Shown here: in pieces, positions 1-6,247 of the stretch
Numbering within the stretch: the stretch's first letter is position 1
How the letters are laid out: every line of letters starts with the position of its first letter
Assembly (NCBI RefSeq): GCF_001556045.1
Contig: NZ_LSIC01000157.1
Span: 1 to 8,070, forward strand
Direction: 5' to 3'
Source: Bradyrhizobium sp. CCH5-F6
GTDB taxonomy: Bacteria; Pseudomonadota; Alphaproteobacteria; Rhizobiales; Xanthobacteraceae
DNA length: 8,070 nt
Notes under the pieces: model-generated
The model's database searches: none
Seen by the model: the letters and a program-made list of their open reading frames with translations, nothing else
What the model was told of the DNA's origin: nothing
Made by a program: the position numbers and the translations under genes

Positions 1-81
1 GTGCCTGGTCGGTTGAGCCGGCCGCGACCAGACGTTCGCAGAATTCGGTGATCATCTCGGCCGGCTCAACCGACCAGGCAC
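1..81. repeat. Perfect 23-bp inverted repeat (1-23 and 59-81) with a 35-bp spacer
   Basis: Bases 1-23 are the exact reverse complement of bases 59-81, separated by 35 bp. The inner ends of both arms contain the self-complementary hexamer GCCGGC (17-22 and 60-65), which would let a strand switch onto its own complement. Both arms lie inside the fragmentary cyclase-like coding frame. The right arm codes sensibly (residues 16-23). The left arm replaces the expected family continuation. A fold-back chimera at a contig edge or a true template-switch inversion would each give this pattern. Confidence 0.85.
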
Positions 82-127
82 CGTCGATCAGCCAGTTGCA
101 GACGCGCTGGAGCTCGGAACTGTTCAT
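1..127 (-). CDS. N-terminal fragment of a probable adenylate/guanylate cyclase-family protein, running off the window
   Basis: An open frame starts at the ATG at 127 and runs leftward off the window, giving 42 residues that begin MNSSELQRVCNWLIDGAW and continue to ERLVAAG at residues 31-37. I recognise this beginning from Bradyrhizobium proteins annotated as adenylate/guanylate cyclase domain proteins, where an N-terminal helical region precedes the class III cyclase catalytic domain. The catalytic part lies outside the window, so the function is inferred from memory of the family only. The frame stays open upstream to a TGA near 158, and no better start is visible. It lies 64 bp downstream of the aroC stop on the same strand, so it may be the last gene of that transcript. 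After LVAAG the family would normally continue with hydrophobic residues such as a PLW motif. Here the frame reads STDQA, which is exactly where the inverted repeat begins, so the last five residues are suspect. Confidence 0.5.
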   Translation of the reverse strand, partial: MNSSELQRVCNWLIDGAWSVEPAEMITEFCERLVAAGSTDQA

Positions 128-191
128 GGCCCATTTGCGGATGAAGTGGTGGGCCCGTCAAGCTGCGGTGGGCTAGTCTAGTACCGCGACA

Positions 192-1280
192 TCAACGTCC
201 AACCTGCCCGCGATCGCGCAGAAAGTGATCGGCCAGCACGCAGGCCATCATGGCCTCGCCGACCGGAACGGCGCGAATGCCGACGCATGGATCGTGACGG
301 CCCTTGGTGAATATCTCGGTGTCACTGCCCTGCCGATCGACGGTACGGCGCGGCTGAAGGATCGACGAGGTCGGCTTCACGGCAAAGCGCACCACAACCG
401 GCTGTCCGGTGGAGATGCCGCCCAGCACGCCGCCGGCGTGGTTGGACAGAAAGCGCGTGCCGTCATTGCCGGTACGCATCTCGTCGGCGTTCTCCTCGCC
501 GGTGAGCTCGGCTGCGCCGAACCCGGCGCCGATCTCGACGCCCTTCACCGCGTTGATGGTCATCATCGCGGCAGCGAGATCGGAGTCGAGCTTGGCGTAG
601 ATCGGCGCACCGAGGCCCGCCGGCACCCCCTCGGCGACGATTTCGATCACCGCACCGATCGAGGAGCCGCTCTTGCGGATGCCGTCGAGATAGGTCTCGA
701 AGAACGCGGCCTTGTCCTTGTCCGGACAGAAGAACGGATTCCTGGCGATCTCGTCCCAATCCCATTTGGCGCGGTCGATCTTGTGCGGGCCCATCTGCAC
801 CAGCGCGCCCCGCACCCTGACGTCGGGCAGCACCTTTCGCGCAATGGCGCCGGCGGCCACCCGCGTCGCGGTCTCGCGCGCCGAGGAGCGGCCGCCGCCG
901 CGATAATCGCGCAGGCCGTACTTCGCCTCATAGGTGAAGTCGGCATGACCGGGCCGAAACTTGTCCTTGATCTCTGAATAGTCCTTCGAGCGCTGGTCGG
1001 TGTTCTCGATCAGGAGCCCGATAGGCGTACCCGTCGTCACCTGCACCCCCGTTTCCGGATGCGCCATCACGCCGGACAGGATCTTGACCTGGTCCGGCTC
1101 CTGGCGCTGCGTGGTGAAGCGCGACTGGCCGGGCCGGCGGCGGTCGAGATCCCGCTGGATGTCGGCCTCGGTGAGCGGGATCATGGGCGGACAGCCGTCG
1201 ACCACGCAGCCGATCGCCACCCCGTGGCTTTCGCCAAAGGTGGTGACGCGGAACATATGGCCGAAGGTGTTGAACGACAT
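192..1280 (-). CDS. aroC: Chorismate synthase
   Basis: This 362-residue enzyme catalyses the last step of the shikimate pathway, converting 5-enolpyruvylshikimate 3-phosphate to chorismate in the cytoplasm using reduced FMN. The protein is full length for the bacterial family (about 360 residues). It begins [20 protein letters not shown], with the FGESHG signature at 15-20. The second signature, [19 protein letters not shown], is at 127-145, and the third, [18 protein letters not shown], is at 327-344. The [17 protein letters not shown] stretch (47-63) is also typical. The start at 1280 is fixed by the conserved N-terminus. The Shine-Dalgarno sequence is weak. The 87-bp gap from the upstream phosphatase gene contains a short G/C hairpin (1329-1341) without a T-run, so I expect read-through from the fabI side. 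Nothing in the protein looks damaged. Confidence 0.98.
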   Translation of the reverse strand: MSFNTFGHMFRVTTFGESHGVAIGCVVDGCPPMIPLTEADIQRDLDRRRPGQSRFTTQRQEPDQVKILSGVMAHPETGVQVTTGTPIGLLIENTDQRSKDYSEIKDKFRPGHADFTYEAKYGLRDYRGGGRSSARETATRVAAGAIARKVLPDVRVRGALVQMGPHKIDRAKWDWDEIARNPFFCPDKDKAAFFETYLDGIRKSGSSIGAVIEIVAEGVPAGLGAPIYAKLDSDLAAAMMTINAVKGVEIGAGFGAAELTGEENADEMRTGNDGTRFLSNHAGGVLGGISTGQPVVVRFAVKPTSSILQPRRTVDRQGSDTEIFTKGRHDPCVGIRAVPVGEAMMACVLADHFLRDRGQVGR

Positions 1281-1367
1281 CGCTGCTCGCTGGCTCGGTT
1301 CCGGCGTGTGGTAACGCGCGGGGGGCCGGGGGTCAAACCCCGCAGCCGCCCAAGGACGGCGCCCCCT

Positions 1368-1967
1368 CTAGCTATGCTTTTCCAGCCGTCCGTCGCGGAA
1401 CACATAGACGGCGCCCTGCTCGATAAAGAGTTCGGCGGCGCTGGCGGGCGTCTCGATGCCCAGGGCTACCATCAAGGCCCGGCAGGTGCCGCCATGGGCG
1501 ACCGCGACGGTATCGACCAGAAGCGACTCGTACCAGTCGAGCATGCGCAGTTGCACCGCCGCGTAGGTCTCGCCGCCCGCGGGCGCGATCGTCCATTTGT
1601 CGGCAAGGCGCCTTGCATAGACATCCGGATCGGAGGCCTCGCTTTCGGCCAGCGTCAGCCCCTCCCAGGTGCCGTAACCGATCTCGCGCAGGCGATCGTC
1701 GAGCGCATAATCGGGAACCGGCAATGCGAGCTTGCCGCGGACGAGTTCCATGGTCTGCCGCGCGCGCCCGAGCGGACTGGACACATAGGGCAGCGCCGCC
1801 TTGTCCTTGCGGTCGCCCCTCAGCAGATCGGAGAGAACATCAGCCGCGTGCACGGCCTGGCCGCGGCCACGTGCGTTCAGCGGGACGTCCTTGGTGCCCT
1901 GGAGCCGCCCGAGCGCATTCCATTCGGTCTCGCCGTGGCGAAGGAAGTAGATCGTGGGCACGGGCAT
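1368..1967 (-). CDS. Histidine phosphatase family protein (phosphoglycerate-mutase-like)
   Basis: This is a 199-residue member of the histidine phosphatase superfamily. The phospho-accepting histidine sits in the LRHGETEWN motif (residues 9-17, His11). A second arginine lies in SSPLGRARQT (63-72), the likely acid is Glu95 in LREIGYGTWEG, and the second catalytic histidine is His158 in VAHGG. All the core residues of an active phosphatase are therefore visible. The protein is shorter than classical cofactor-dependent phosphoglycerate mutase (about 230-250 residues), and sequence alone cannot name the substrate. Cobalamin-pathway phosphatase, general sugar-phosphate phosphatase and mutase-like roles all remain possible. 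Only 12 bp separate it from the end of fabI, so the two are very probably co-transcribed. Its ATG lies just after the sequence AAGCTGGA, a poor ribosome-binding site that suggests translation partly dependent on fabI. Confidence 0.93.
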   Translation of the reverse strand: MPVPTIYFLRHGETEWNALGRLQGTKDVPLNARGRGQAVHAADVLSDLLRGDRKDKAALPYVSSPLGRARQTMELVRGKLALPVPDYALDDRLREIGYGTWEGLTLAESEASDPDVYARRLADKWTIAPAGGETYAAVQLRMLDWYESLLVDTVAVAHGGTCRALMVALGIETPASAAELFIEQGAVYVFRDGRLEKHS

Positions 1968-1979
1968 TCCAGCTTGGGG

Positions 1980-2795
1980 CTAATCCTTTCCGCCCAGCGA
2001 GATGTCCGGCGCATCCGGCCGCTTCATGCCGAGCACGTGATAGCCGGAATCGACATGGTGCACTTCGCCGGTAACGCCGCGCGAGAGGTCGGAGAGGAAA
2101 TACAATGCGCTGCCGCCGACGTCCTCGGTCGAGACGTTGCGCCGCAGCGGCGCATTGTTCTCGTTCCACTTCAGGATGTAGCGGAAGTCGCCGATGCCGG
2201 ATGCTGCGAGCGTCTTGATCGGGCCGGCCGAGATCGCGTTGACGCGGATGTTCTTCTCGCCGAGGTCGGCGGCGAGATAGCGCACGCTCGCTTCGAGCGC
2301 CGCCTTGGCCACGCCCATCACGTTGTAGTGCGGCATCCACTTCTCGGCACCATAATAGCTGAGCGTGATGAGCGAGCCGCCATCGGTCATCAGCTTCTCG
2401 GCGCGCTGCGCCACTGCTGTGAACGAATAACAGGAGATCAGCATCGACTTGGAGAAGTTCTCCTGCGTGGTGTCGACGTAGCGGCCGTCGAGCTGCTCGC
2501 CATAGGCGATCGCGTGCACCAGGAAGTCGATCTTGCCCCATTTCTCCTTCAGCACCGCGAAGGCCGCGTCGATGGTTGCGGCGTCAGTGACGTCGCAATG
2601 GCCGAGCACGAGGCCGCCGACCTCCGCGGCCAGCGGCTCGACGCGCTTCTTCAGAGCGTCGCCCTGGTAGGTGAAGGCGAGCTCGGCGCCGGCGGCGTGA
2701 CATGCCTTGGCAATGCCCCAGGCAATCGAGCGGTTGTTGGCTACGCCGAGGATCACCCCGCGCTTGCCTTGCATCAGACCTGAATTCTGCGCCAT
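1980..2795 (-). CDS. fabI: Enoyl-[acyl-carrier-protein] reductase (NADH), FabI
   Basis: FabI reduces the enoyl-ACP double bond in the last step of each fatty-acid elongation cycle. The protein has the FabI-type nucleotide-binding start GKRGVILGVANNRSIAWG, the YNVMGVAK catalytic stretch with Tyr157 and Lys164 spaced as Y-x6-K, the extra conserved Tyr147 in LSYYGAEK, and the RVNAISAGPIKTLAASGI region that closes over the substrate. I chose the ATG at 2795 (271 residues, MAQNSGLMQGKR) over the in-frame ATG at 2837. Known alphaproteobacterial FabI proteins start there, and a GACGGGACG stretch lies at ribosome-binding distance; the 14 extra residues look like leader sequence. The residue aligned to E. 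coli Gly93 is Ala97, and the following loop is two residues shorter than in E. coli. It is the first gene of the leftward cluster, divergent from the sigma-factor gene. Confidence 0.96.
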   Translation of the reverse strand: MAQNSGLMQGKRGVILGVANNRSIAWGIAKACHAAGAELAFTYQGDALKKRVEPLAAEVGGLVLGHCDVTDAATIDAAFAVLKEKWGKIDFLVHAIAYGEQLDGRYVDTTQENFSKSMLISCYSFTAVAQRAEKLMTDGGSLITLSYYGAEKWMPHYNVMGVAKAALEASVRYLAADLGEKNIRVNAISAGPIKTLAASGIGDFRYILKWNENNAPLRRNVSTEDVGGSALYFLSDLSRGVTGEVHHVDSGYHVLGMKRPDAPDISLGGKD

Positions 2796-2964
2796 TTGTG
2801 AACGTCCCGTCGAGCTCGTTGAGGTCTGGAGGTACACCAGCCCTCCCCTGCGGTACAGTCCTAATACGCGGCATTAACGCTGTTTCGAGCGCCGGAATAG
2901 CCGTTCCGATCGGGTGTTATGATCATTGAGGCGCTCGCGCCGAACGTTGGACGTCAAGACCGCA
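2796..2964. promoter_or_regulatory. Divergent promoter region between fabI and the ECF sigma gene
   Basis: This 169-bp segment must hold promoters for fabI (leftward) and for the sigma gene (rightward). Its right part is less GC-rich than the genes. An imperfect palindrome, CGGAA-TAGCCG-TTCCG (2893-2908), lies about 60-70 bp ahead of the sigma start. The top strand carries GGAATA (2894-2899) followed after 15 bp by TGTTAT (2915-2920). GGAA at a -35 position is a common feature of ECF-type promoters, so self-activation of the sigma gene is possible. The -10 match and the spacing are not diagnostic, and I cannot place a transcription start. Confidence 0.35.
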
Positions 2965-3453
2965 ATGAATGCGTTTCGCCAGAGTGTGGAAGCCATGATC
3001 CCGGCGTTGCGGCGCTACGCCCGCGCGCTCACGCGCGATGCGGATTCGGCCGACGATCTGGTCCAGGACACATTGGTACGCGCGCTACGCTCGGAGCGGC
3101 TGTTTCTCGGAGGCGACGTCAGGAGCTGGCTCTATACTATCCTGACCAACCTCAACAAGAACCGGCGGCGCTCGCTGGCAAGGCGACCGCAATTCATGCC
3201 GCTGACCGAGAACAACCCGGATGCCAGCGGGACCGAAGCCGAGGGACGCGACATCGAGAAGGCGCTGGCCACTCTGGTGGAGGAACAACGTTCGGTGCTG
3301 CTGCTGGTGATGCTGGAAGGCATGAGCTATCGCGAGGTCGCCGATATCCAGGGCGTGCCGATCGGCACCGTGATGTCGCGCCTCGCACGCGCCCGCGCCC
3401 ACGTCAAAGCCTCGCTGGAGGGTGAGCGCCCGGCGCTCAGGCGGGTGAAATGA
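2965..3453 (+). CDS. ECF-type RNA polymerase sigma factor
   Basis: This 162-residue protein is an extracytoplasmic-function sigma-70 family member that redirects RNA polymerase to a small regulon. Region 2 spans about residues 11-70 (ALRRYARALTRDADSADDLVQDTLVRAL, then RSWLYTILTNLNKNRRR). Region 4 spans about 98-150, with the helix-turn-helix in SYREVADIQGVPIGTVMSRLARAR. Regions 1 and 3 are absent, as expected for the class. The frame extends upstream to a TTG at 2926, and an ATG at 2995 is also possible. I prefer the ATG at 2965 because it gives the MNAFRQSVEAMIPALRRYAR beginning that I recall from bradyrhizobial homologues. The anti-sigma gene follows after 105 bp on the same strand. No C-terminal extension or additional sensor domain is present, so signal input probably comes through the anti-sigma protein. 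Confidence 0.93.
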   Translation: MNAFRQSVEAMIPALRRYARALTRDADSADDLVQDTLVRALRSERLFLGGDVRSWLYTILTNLNKNRRRSLARRPQFMPLTENNPDASGTEAEGRDIEKALATLVEEQRSVLLLVMLEGMSYREVADIQGVPIGTVMSRLARARAHVKASLEGERPALRRVK

Positions 3454-3558
3454 GGACAGCGTGATGCATCGCATATCGTGCGCCCGCAGCCTGCCGAGGG
3501 CGCGAGCGAAGTTGAACCACGAACGATTTTTTGGGCCGCAGAGCCAGAGACGACGGAT

Positions 3559-4329
3559 ATGAACGACCGCAACATCCCAGTGACCGAGGACGAATTGCAC
3601 GCCTATGTCGACGGCGAGTTGCCGGTCGAGCGCCGCGCCGACGTCGAGGCCTGGCTTGCCGCCCATCCCGACGAGGCCGAGCGCGTGCAGTCCTGGCGCG
3701 CCATGGCCGAGATGCTGCACGCCCGCTACGACGCCGTCGCCCAGGAGCCGGTGCCGGCACGGCTGGAGTTGGAGCGGCTCGAGCGCCGCCCGCGGCAATG
3801 GCTGTATCGCGCCGCCGCCGCCGTGCTGGTTGCTTTCGTCGCCGGCGGCGCGGCCGGCTGGGTCGCGCATGGCACCGCCAACGCGCCCTCGACCTTCCAG
3901 AACTTTACCGCGGACGCGCTCGATGCCCACCGCCTCTATGTCGTCGAGGTCCGCCACCCCGTCGAAGTCGGCGGCAATGAGCGTGACCATCTCCAGGCCT
4001 GGCTGACGCGGCGCTGCGGCTGGACCGTGTTCGCGCCGAACCTGGAAGCCAGCGGGCTCAAGCTCGTCGGCGGCCGGCTTCTGCCGGGGCCGAACGGTCC
4101 CGCGTCGTTCCTGATGTATGAGGGCGCCTCGGGCGAGCGTTACACGATCTACAGCGCCAAGACCGAGAGCGGCGCAACACAGATGCGCTACGCCAAGACG
4201 GACAAAGATGGTGCGCTGTTCTGGGCCGAGCGCGGCGTCGGCTACGTCGTCAGCGGCAGCAGTGACCGCGAGCGGCTGACCAAAGTTGCGCAAGCCGTTT
4301 ACGACCAGGCCGAGAAGACCGGCGGCTAG
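3559..4329 (+). CDS. Membrane-anchored anti-sigma factor
   Basis: This 256-residue protein probably holds the preceding ECF sigma factor inactive at the membrane. Residues 8-50 (VTEDELHAYVDGELPVERRADVEAWLAAHPDEAERV) match the short helical anti-sigma domain common in this family. One transmembrane segment lies at about 84-104 (RAAAAVLVAFVAGGAAGWVAHG), with basic residues just before it, predicting an N-in/C-out arrangement. The remaining roughly 150 residues would be periplasmic; they end in a GLKLVGGRLLPGPNGPASFLMYE-type fold and contain a single cysteine (RRCGW). The N-terminal domain has no Cys pair, so this is not a classical zinc-binding (HxxxCxxC) anti-sigma factor. The start at 3559 is preceded by a moderately purine-rich GACGACGG. 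A longer frame from a GTG at 3478 is unlikely because its extra residues show no family resemblance. The 105-bp gap from the sigma gene is unusually long for such a pair. Confidence 0.88.
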   Translation: MNDRNIPVTEDELHAYVDGELPVERRADVEAWLAAHPDEAERVQSWRAMAEMLHARYDAVAQEPVPARLELERLERRPRQWLYRAAAAVLVAFVAGGAAGWVAHGTANAPSTFQNFTADALDAHRLYVVEVRHPVEVGGNERDHLQAWLTRRCGWTVFAPNLEASGLKLVGGRLLPGPNGPASFLMYEGASGERYTIYSAKTESGATQMRYAKTDKDGALFWAERGVGYVVSGSSDRERLTKVAQAVYDQAEKTGG

Positions 4330-4653
4330 CAACCGGTCCGGACACGGTGCCTAGATTCCGTCATTGAAAATTTGGAATCAGGACATCGGCGCGTCTCATT
4401 ATCGCACCGGATGATCACGCGAAAATGAGCAGCGTTCGATCCGCCGATCGACGCGGGCGGCCTCGATTGGGGTTTTTGGTACCGCGCTGGTCCCCCTCTC
4501 GAGGCCGCACCTTTTCGTCGGCTGCCCCGCCGGACGGCCGACGCGTCTTACACGCCGACATCGAAGCGCAATGCGCGCTTCACGCGCGTATCCTGAGCAT
4601 CATCCGTTCGGGAAGAGAATGCTCCGATCGTAGAGCGGGCCTCGGATAGCGCC
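4330..4653. other. Gap of 324 bp between convergent genes, with several hairpins and no convincing gene
   Basis: This stretch separates the ends of the anti-sigma gene and the DnaJ-like gene. A short open frame at 4425-4649 (74 residues, Arg- and Ser-rich) has no recognisable domain or good ribosome-binding site and cuts across the hairpins, so I do not call it. Visible structures are a 6-bp inverted repeat GATTCC/GGAATC (4354-4359/4374-4379), a long hairpin at 4457-4508, GTCGGC/GCCGAC (4517-4522/4537-4542), two overlapping 7-bp hairpins at 4563-4589, and TCCGA/TCGGA (4623-4627/4642-4646). The region probably serves transcription termination from both sides. Confidence 0.6.
4457..4515 (+). 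terminator. Long hairpin, candidate terminator for the sigma/anti-sigma unit
   Basis: GCGGCCTCGA (4457-4466) pairs perfectly with TCGAGGCCGC (4499-4508). Inside, after two mismatches, GGGG (4469-4472) pairs with CCCC (4493-4496), and ACC/GGT (4481-4483/4489-4491) can close the top. On the top strand the stem is followed two bases later by TTTT (4512-4515), a short U-tract that suits an intrinsic terminator reading rightward. The distance of about 130 bp from the anti-sigma stop and the short T-run keep the confidence modest. Confidence 0.4.
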
Positions 4654-5619
4654 CTAGCCGAGTCCGCTGCGCGGATTATAGGGATGTTGGTCCCGCCATT
4701 TCTCCATCAATGCCTCAAGCTCGGCGTCGTTCCCGTCCGGTAGCATAATCCTGACGGTGACGAAGAGATCCCCGGTTCCACCCGTTTTCGGCAGGCCCTT
4801 GCCCTTGAGGCGGAAGGTCCGGCCGCTGGAGGTGTTCTTCGGGATTGAAAGCTCCACGGCATTGCCGAGAGTAGGCACGCGGACCTTGCCGCCGAGCACC
4901 GCCTCGTAGAGCGTGACCGGCAGGTCGATTCTGAGGTCGGCGCCCTCGACCTTGAAGAACGGATGCGGCGCGATGTTGATGGTGATCAGGAGATCGCCGG
5001 GCGGATGGCCCTGCGCGCTTTCGCCCTGCCCGCGGAGCCGAATCTGCTGGCCCTCCGTGACGCCAGCCGGAATCTTGACGTTGAGCTCCTTGCCCGTCGG
5101 CAGCCGGACGCGCTTCTCGCCGCCCTTGACCGATTCCTCCAGCGAGATCGACATGGCAACATTCACATCGAGATCCAGCCCGATGCCGCCGGTATCGAAT
5201 TCGAACTGGGCTCCGCCGCCGGCCCCAGGCCGCGCGCCGCGCGTCCCGCCGCCGAACATGCTGTTGAGGATATCCTCGAACGCGCCACCGCCCGGACCGC
5301 CGCCTGCACCGCCGCTACGGAACGTATAACTTTCGAACCCGCCGGGACCCGCGCGGCCGCGCGGCCCCCCGCCGCCCGGAAAACCCTGGAAGCGCGGCTT
5401 GCCCTCGGCATCGATCTCGCCGCGGTCAAACTGCTTCCGCTTGTCCTCGTCGCCAAGGATCTCGTTCGCCGAGTTGATCTCGGCGAAGCGCTCGGCCGCC
5501 TTCGGGTCATCCTTGTTGCTGTCGGGATGGTGCTTCTTGGCCAGCTTGCGATAGGCGCTTTTGATCGCGGCAGCGCTGGCGCTCCGCGGCACCCCCAAGA
5601 CCTCATAGGGGTCGCGCAT
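4654..5619 (-). CDS. DnaJ/CbpA-type co-chaperone without zinc finger (DnaJ C-terminal domain protein)
   Basis: This 321-residue protein is a type II Hsp40. An N-terminal J-domain (about 1-68) carries the HPD motif at 31-33, which stimulates ATP hydrolysis by DnaK. A Gly/Phe-rich linker follows (about 77-140, including [16 protein letters not shown] and MFGGG). Two substrate-binding beta domains follow (about 150-310), with [23 protein letters not shown] and the later [35 protein letters not shown]. The CxxCxGxG repeats of true DnaJ are absent, so it belongs with CbpA-like proteins. The start at 5619 is well supported by AAGGAG (5629-5634), nine bases upstream and the best ribosome-binding site in the window. 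The lipoprotein gene lies 107 bp upstream on the same strand, so a separate promoter is likely. It probably acts in the cytoplasm on folding or stress. Confidence 0.94.
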   Translation of the reverse strand: MRDPYEVLGVPRSASAAAIKSAYRKLAKKHHPDSNKDDPKAAERFAEINSANEILGDEDKRKQFDRGEIDAEGKPRFQGFPGGGGPRGRAGPGGFESYTFRSGGAGGGPGGGAFEDILNSMFGGGTRGARPGAGGGAQFEFDTGGIGLDLDVNVAMSISLEESVKGGEKRVRLPTGKELNVKIPAGVTEGQQIRLRGQGESAQGHPPGDLLITINIAPHPFFKVEGADLRIDLPVTLYEAVLGGKVRVPTLGNAVELSIPKNTSSGRTFRLKGKGLPKTGGTGDLFVTVRIMLPDGNDAELEALMEKWRDQHPYNPRSGLG

Positions 5620-5679
5620 TCGTCACGTCTCCTTCAAAAAATCGAATTGTTCAAAGGGCTCCCCGCCCCACCTGCGTGT

Positions 5680-5709
5680 CATGTGGGAAGAGAGTGGCAT
5701 TTTTGCAAC
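5680..5709 (-). promoter_or_regulatory. Possible heat-shock-like promoter for the DnaJ-type gene
   Basis: Read on the minus strand, GTTG (5709-5706) is followed after 18 bp by CCCACATG (5687-5680), about 60 bp upstream of the DnaJ-like start. Alphaproteobacterial RpoH promoters are usually described as a CTTG element followed after 17-18 bp by a C-rich, AT-containing -10 element. This is only a partial match on both sides. It is consistent with a chaperone gene but could occur by chance. Confidence 0.22.
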
Positions 5710-5726
5710 TAGGAGCGCGCGCTAAC

Positions 5727-6134
5727 CTAGTTCCGCCACGGCTTTAGCGTATGAATCTCCCAACGGCCACGGCTGCTTTGGCAGCCGGCGCCCTGGAGCC
5801 AGCTTTCGGTGCTGCCATTGACGTAGCTCGCCAGGAAGTCGCGGCATTTGCGTCCGTCCTCGGCGGCATAGGACTGGGCGATCGGCGTCACCGAGCCGCG
5901 CGCCCCGGTCTCCGGATTCTCCCAATGCTGGCTGGAATCCTTGTCACCCTTGCTGAGGACATCGGTGGCGGCGTTGCGGGTGAAGGCAAGATCGGTCTCG
6001 GTCGGCGGGGCGTCCTTCGCCGGGCGCGCGATCGAGCCGGTGAGGTCGCTGTCGTCCGCCTTGGCGTAGGCCTTCTGGTCGTTGCGGGAAAAGCTGCATC
6101 CCCCGGCACCGAGCCCGAAGAGAATGACCGTCAT
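5727..6134 (-). CDS. RT0821/Lpp0805-type surface protein (17-kDa antigen family), probable lipoprotein
   Basis: The frame encodes 135 residues from the ATG at 6134. A hydrophobic start (MTVILFGLGAGGC) ends in a cysteine preceded by AGG, which resembles a lipobox. A polar, charged middle follows, then a C-terminal domain with CRDFLASYVNGSTESWLQGAGCQSSRGRWEIH. That ending resembles the RT0821/Lpp0805 or 17-kDa surface-antigen family, in which a small beta-rich domain is carried on an outer-membrane lipoprotein. Function is unknown; an envelope role is inferred. The start is uncertain. The frame stays open to an ATG at 6290 with TTG codons at 6209 and 6206, which would add a basic stretch ahead of the hydrophobic segment. 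I chose 6134 because the longer forms run through the CTATATAG promoter-like site and the pdxH start. As written, the signal peptide is short and lacks a positive N-region. Confidence 0.72.
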   Translation of the reverse strand: MTVILFGLGAGGCSFSRNDQKAYAKADDSDLTGSIARPAKDAPPTETDLAFTRNAATDVLSKGDKDSSQHWENPETGARGSVTPIAQSYAAEDGRKCRDFLASYVNGSTESWLQGAGCQSSRGRWEIHTLKPWRN

Positions 6135-6183
6135 GACAAAGCCGGACGGCCGGATCGCCGATAGGCCAACGCGTCCCCATGCC

Positions 6184-6191
6184 CTATATAG
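6184..6191. promoter_or_regulatory. Palindromic CTATATAG, candidate -10 element between divergent genes
   Basis: CTATATAG is a perfect 8-bp palindrome and the most AT-rich spot in the gap between the lipoprotein gene and pdxH. Read either way it gives a TATATA -10-like hexamer, placing transcription starts about 50 bp ahead of pdxH or about 43 bp ahead of the lipoprotein ATG. A good -35 element at 16-18 bp is not obvious in either direction; on the minus strand TTGTTG lies only 13 bp away. Confidence 0.35.
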
Positions 6192-6247
6192 AGCGGTAGC
6201 GGACAACAACGCGTTTTGGGCCGCGGGACGCAACTCGGACTCCGGAC

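Noticed and set aside
225..977. A 250-residue plus-strand open frame inside aroC
   Set aside because: It is antisense to the conserved chorismate synthase core, with low-complexity Arg/Ala/Gly composition.
1329..1341. GGGG-TCAAA-CCCC hairpin between the phosphatase gene and aroC as a terminator
   Set aside because: The stem is only four pairs with no T-run on the minus strand, and the neighbouring genes appear co-transcribed.
1059..2783. A 574-residue plus-strand open frame opposite aroC, the phosphatase gene and fabI
   Set aside because: It is the mirror of three well-identified genes, shows no domain, is rich in Arg, Ala and Gly, and is a typical antisense artefact of high-GC codon use.
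3085..4332. A 415-residue minus-strand open frame opposite the sigma and anti-sigma genes
   Set aside because: The plus-strand genes have clear family motifs, while this frame has none and spans both genes and their spacer.
4425..4649. A 74-residue open frame in the convergent gap
   Set aside because: It is Arg/Ser-rich, has no domain or good ribosome-binding site, and runs through the long hairpin and the overlapping stems.
4963..5712. A 249-residue plus-strand open frame opposite the DnaJ-like gene
   Set aside because: It is a shadow of the J-domain protein, with no ribosome-binding site and no recognisable domain.
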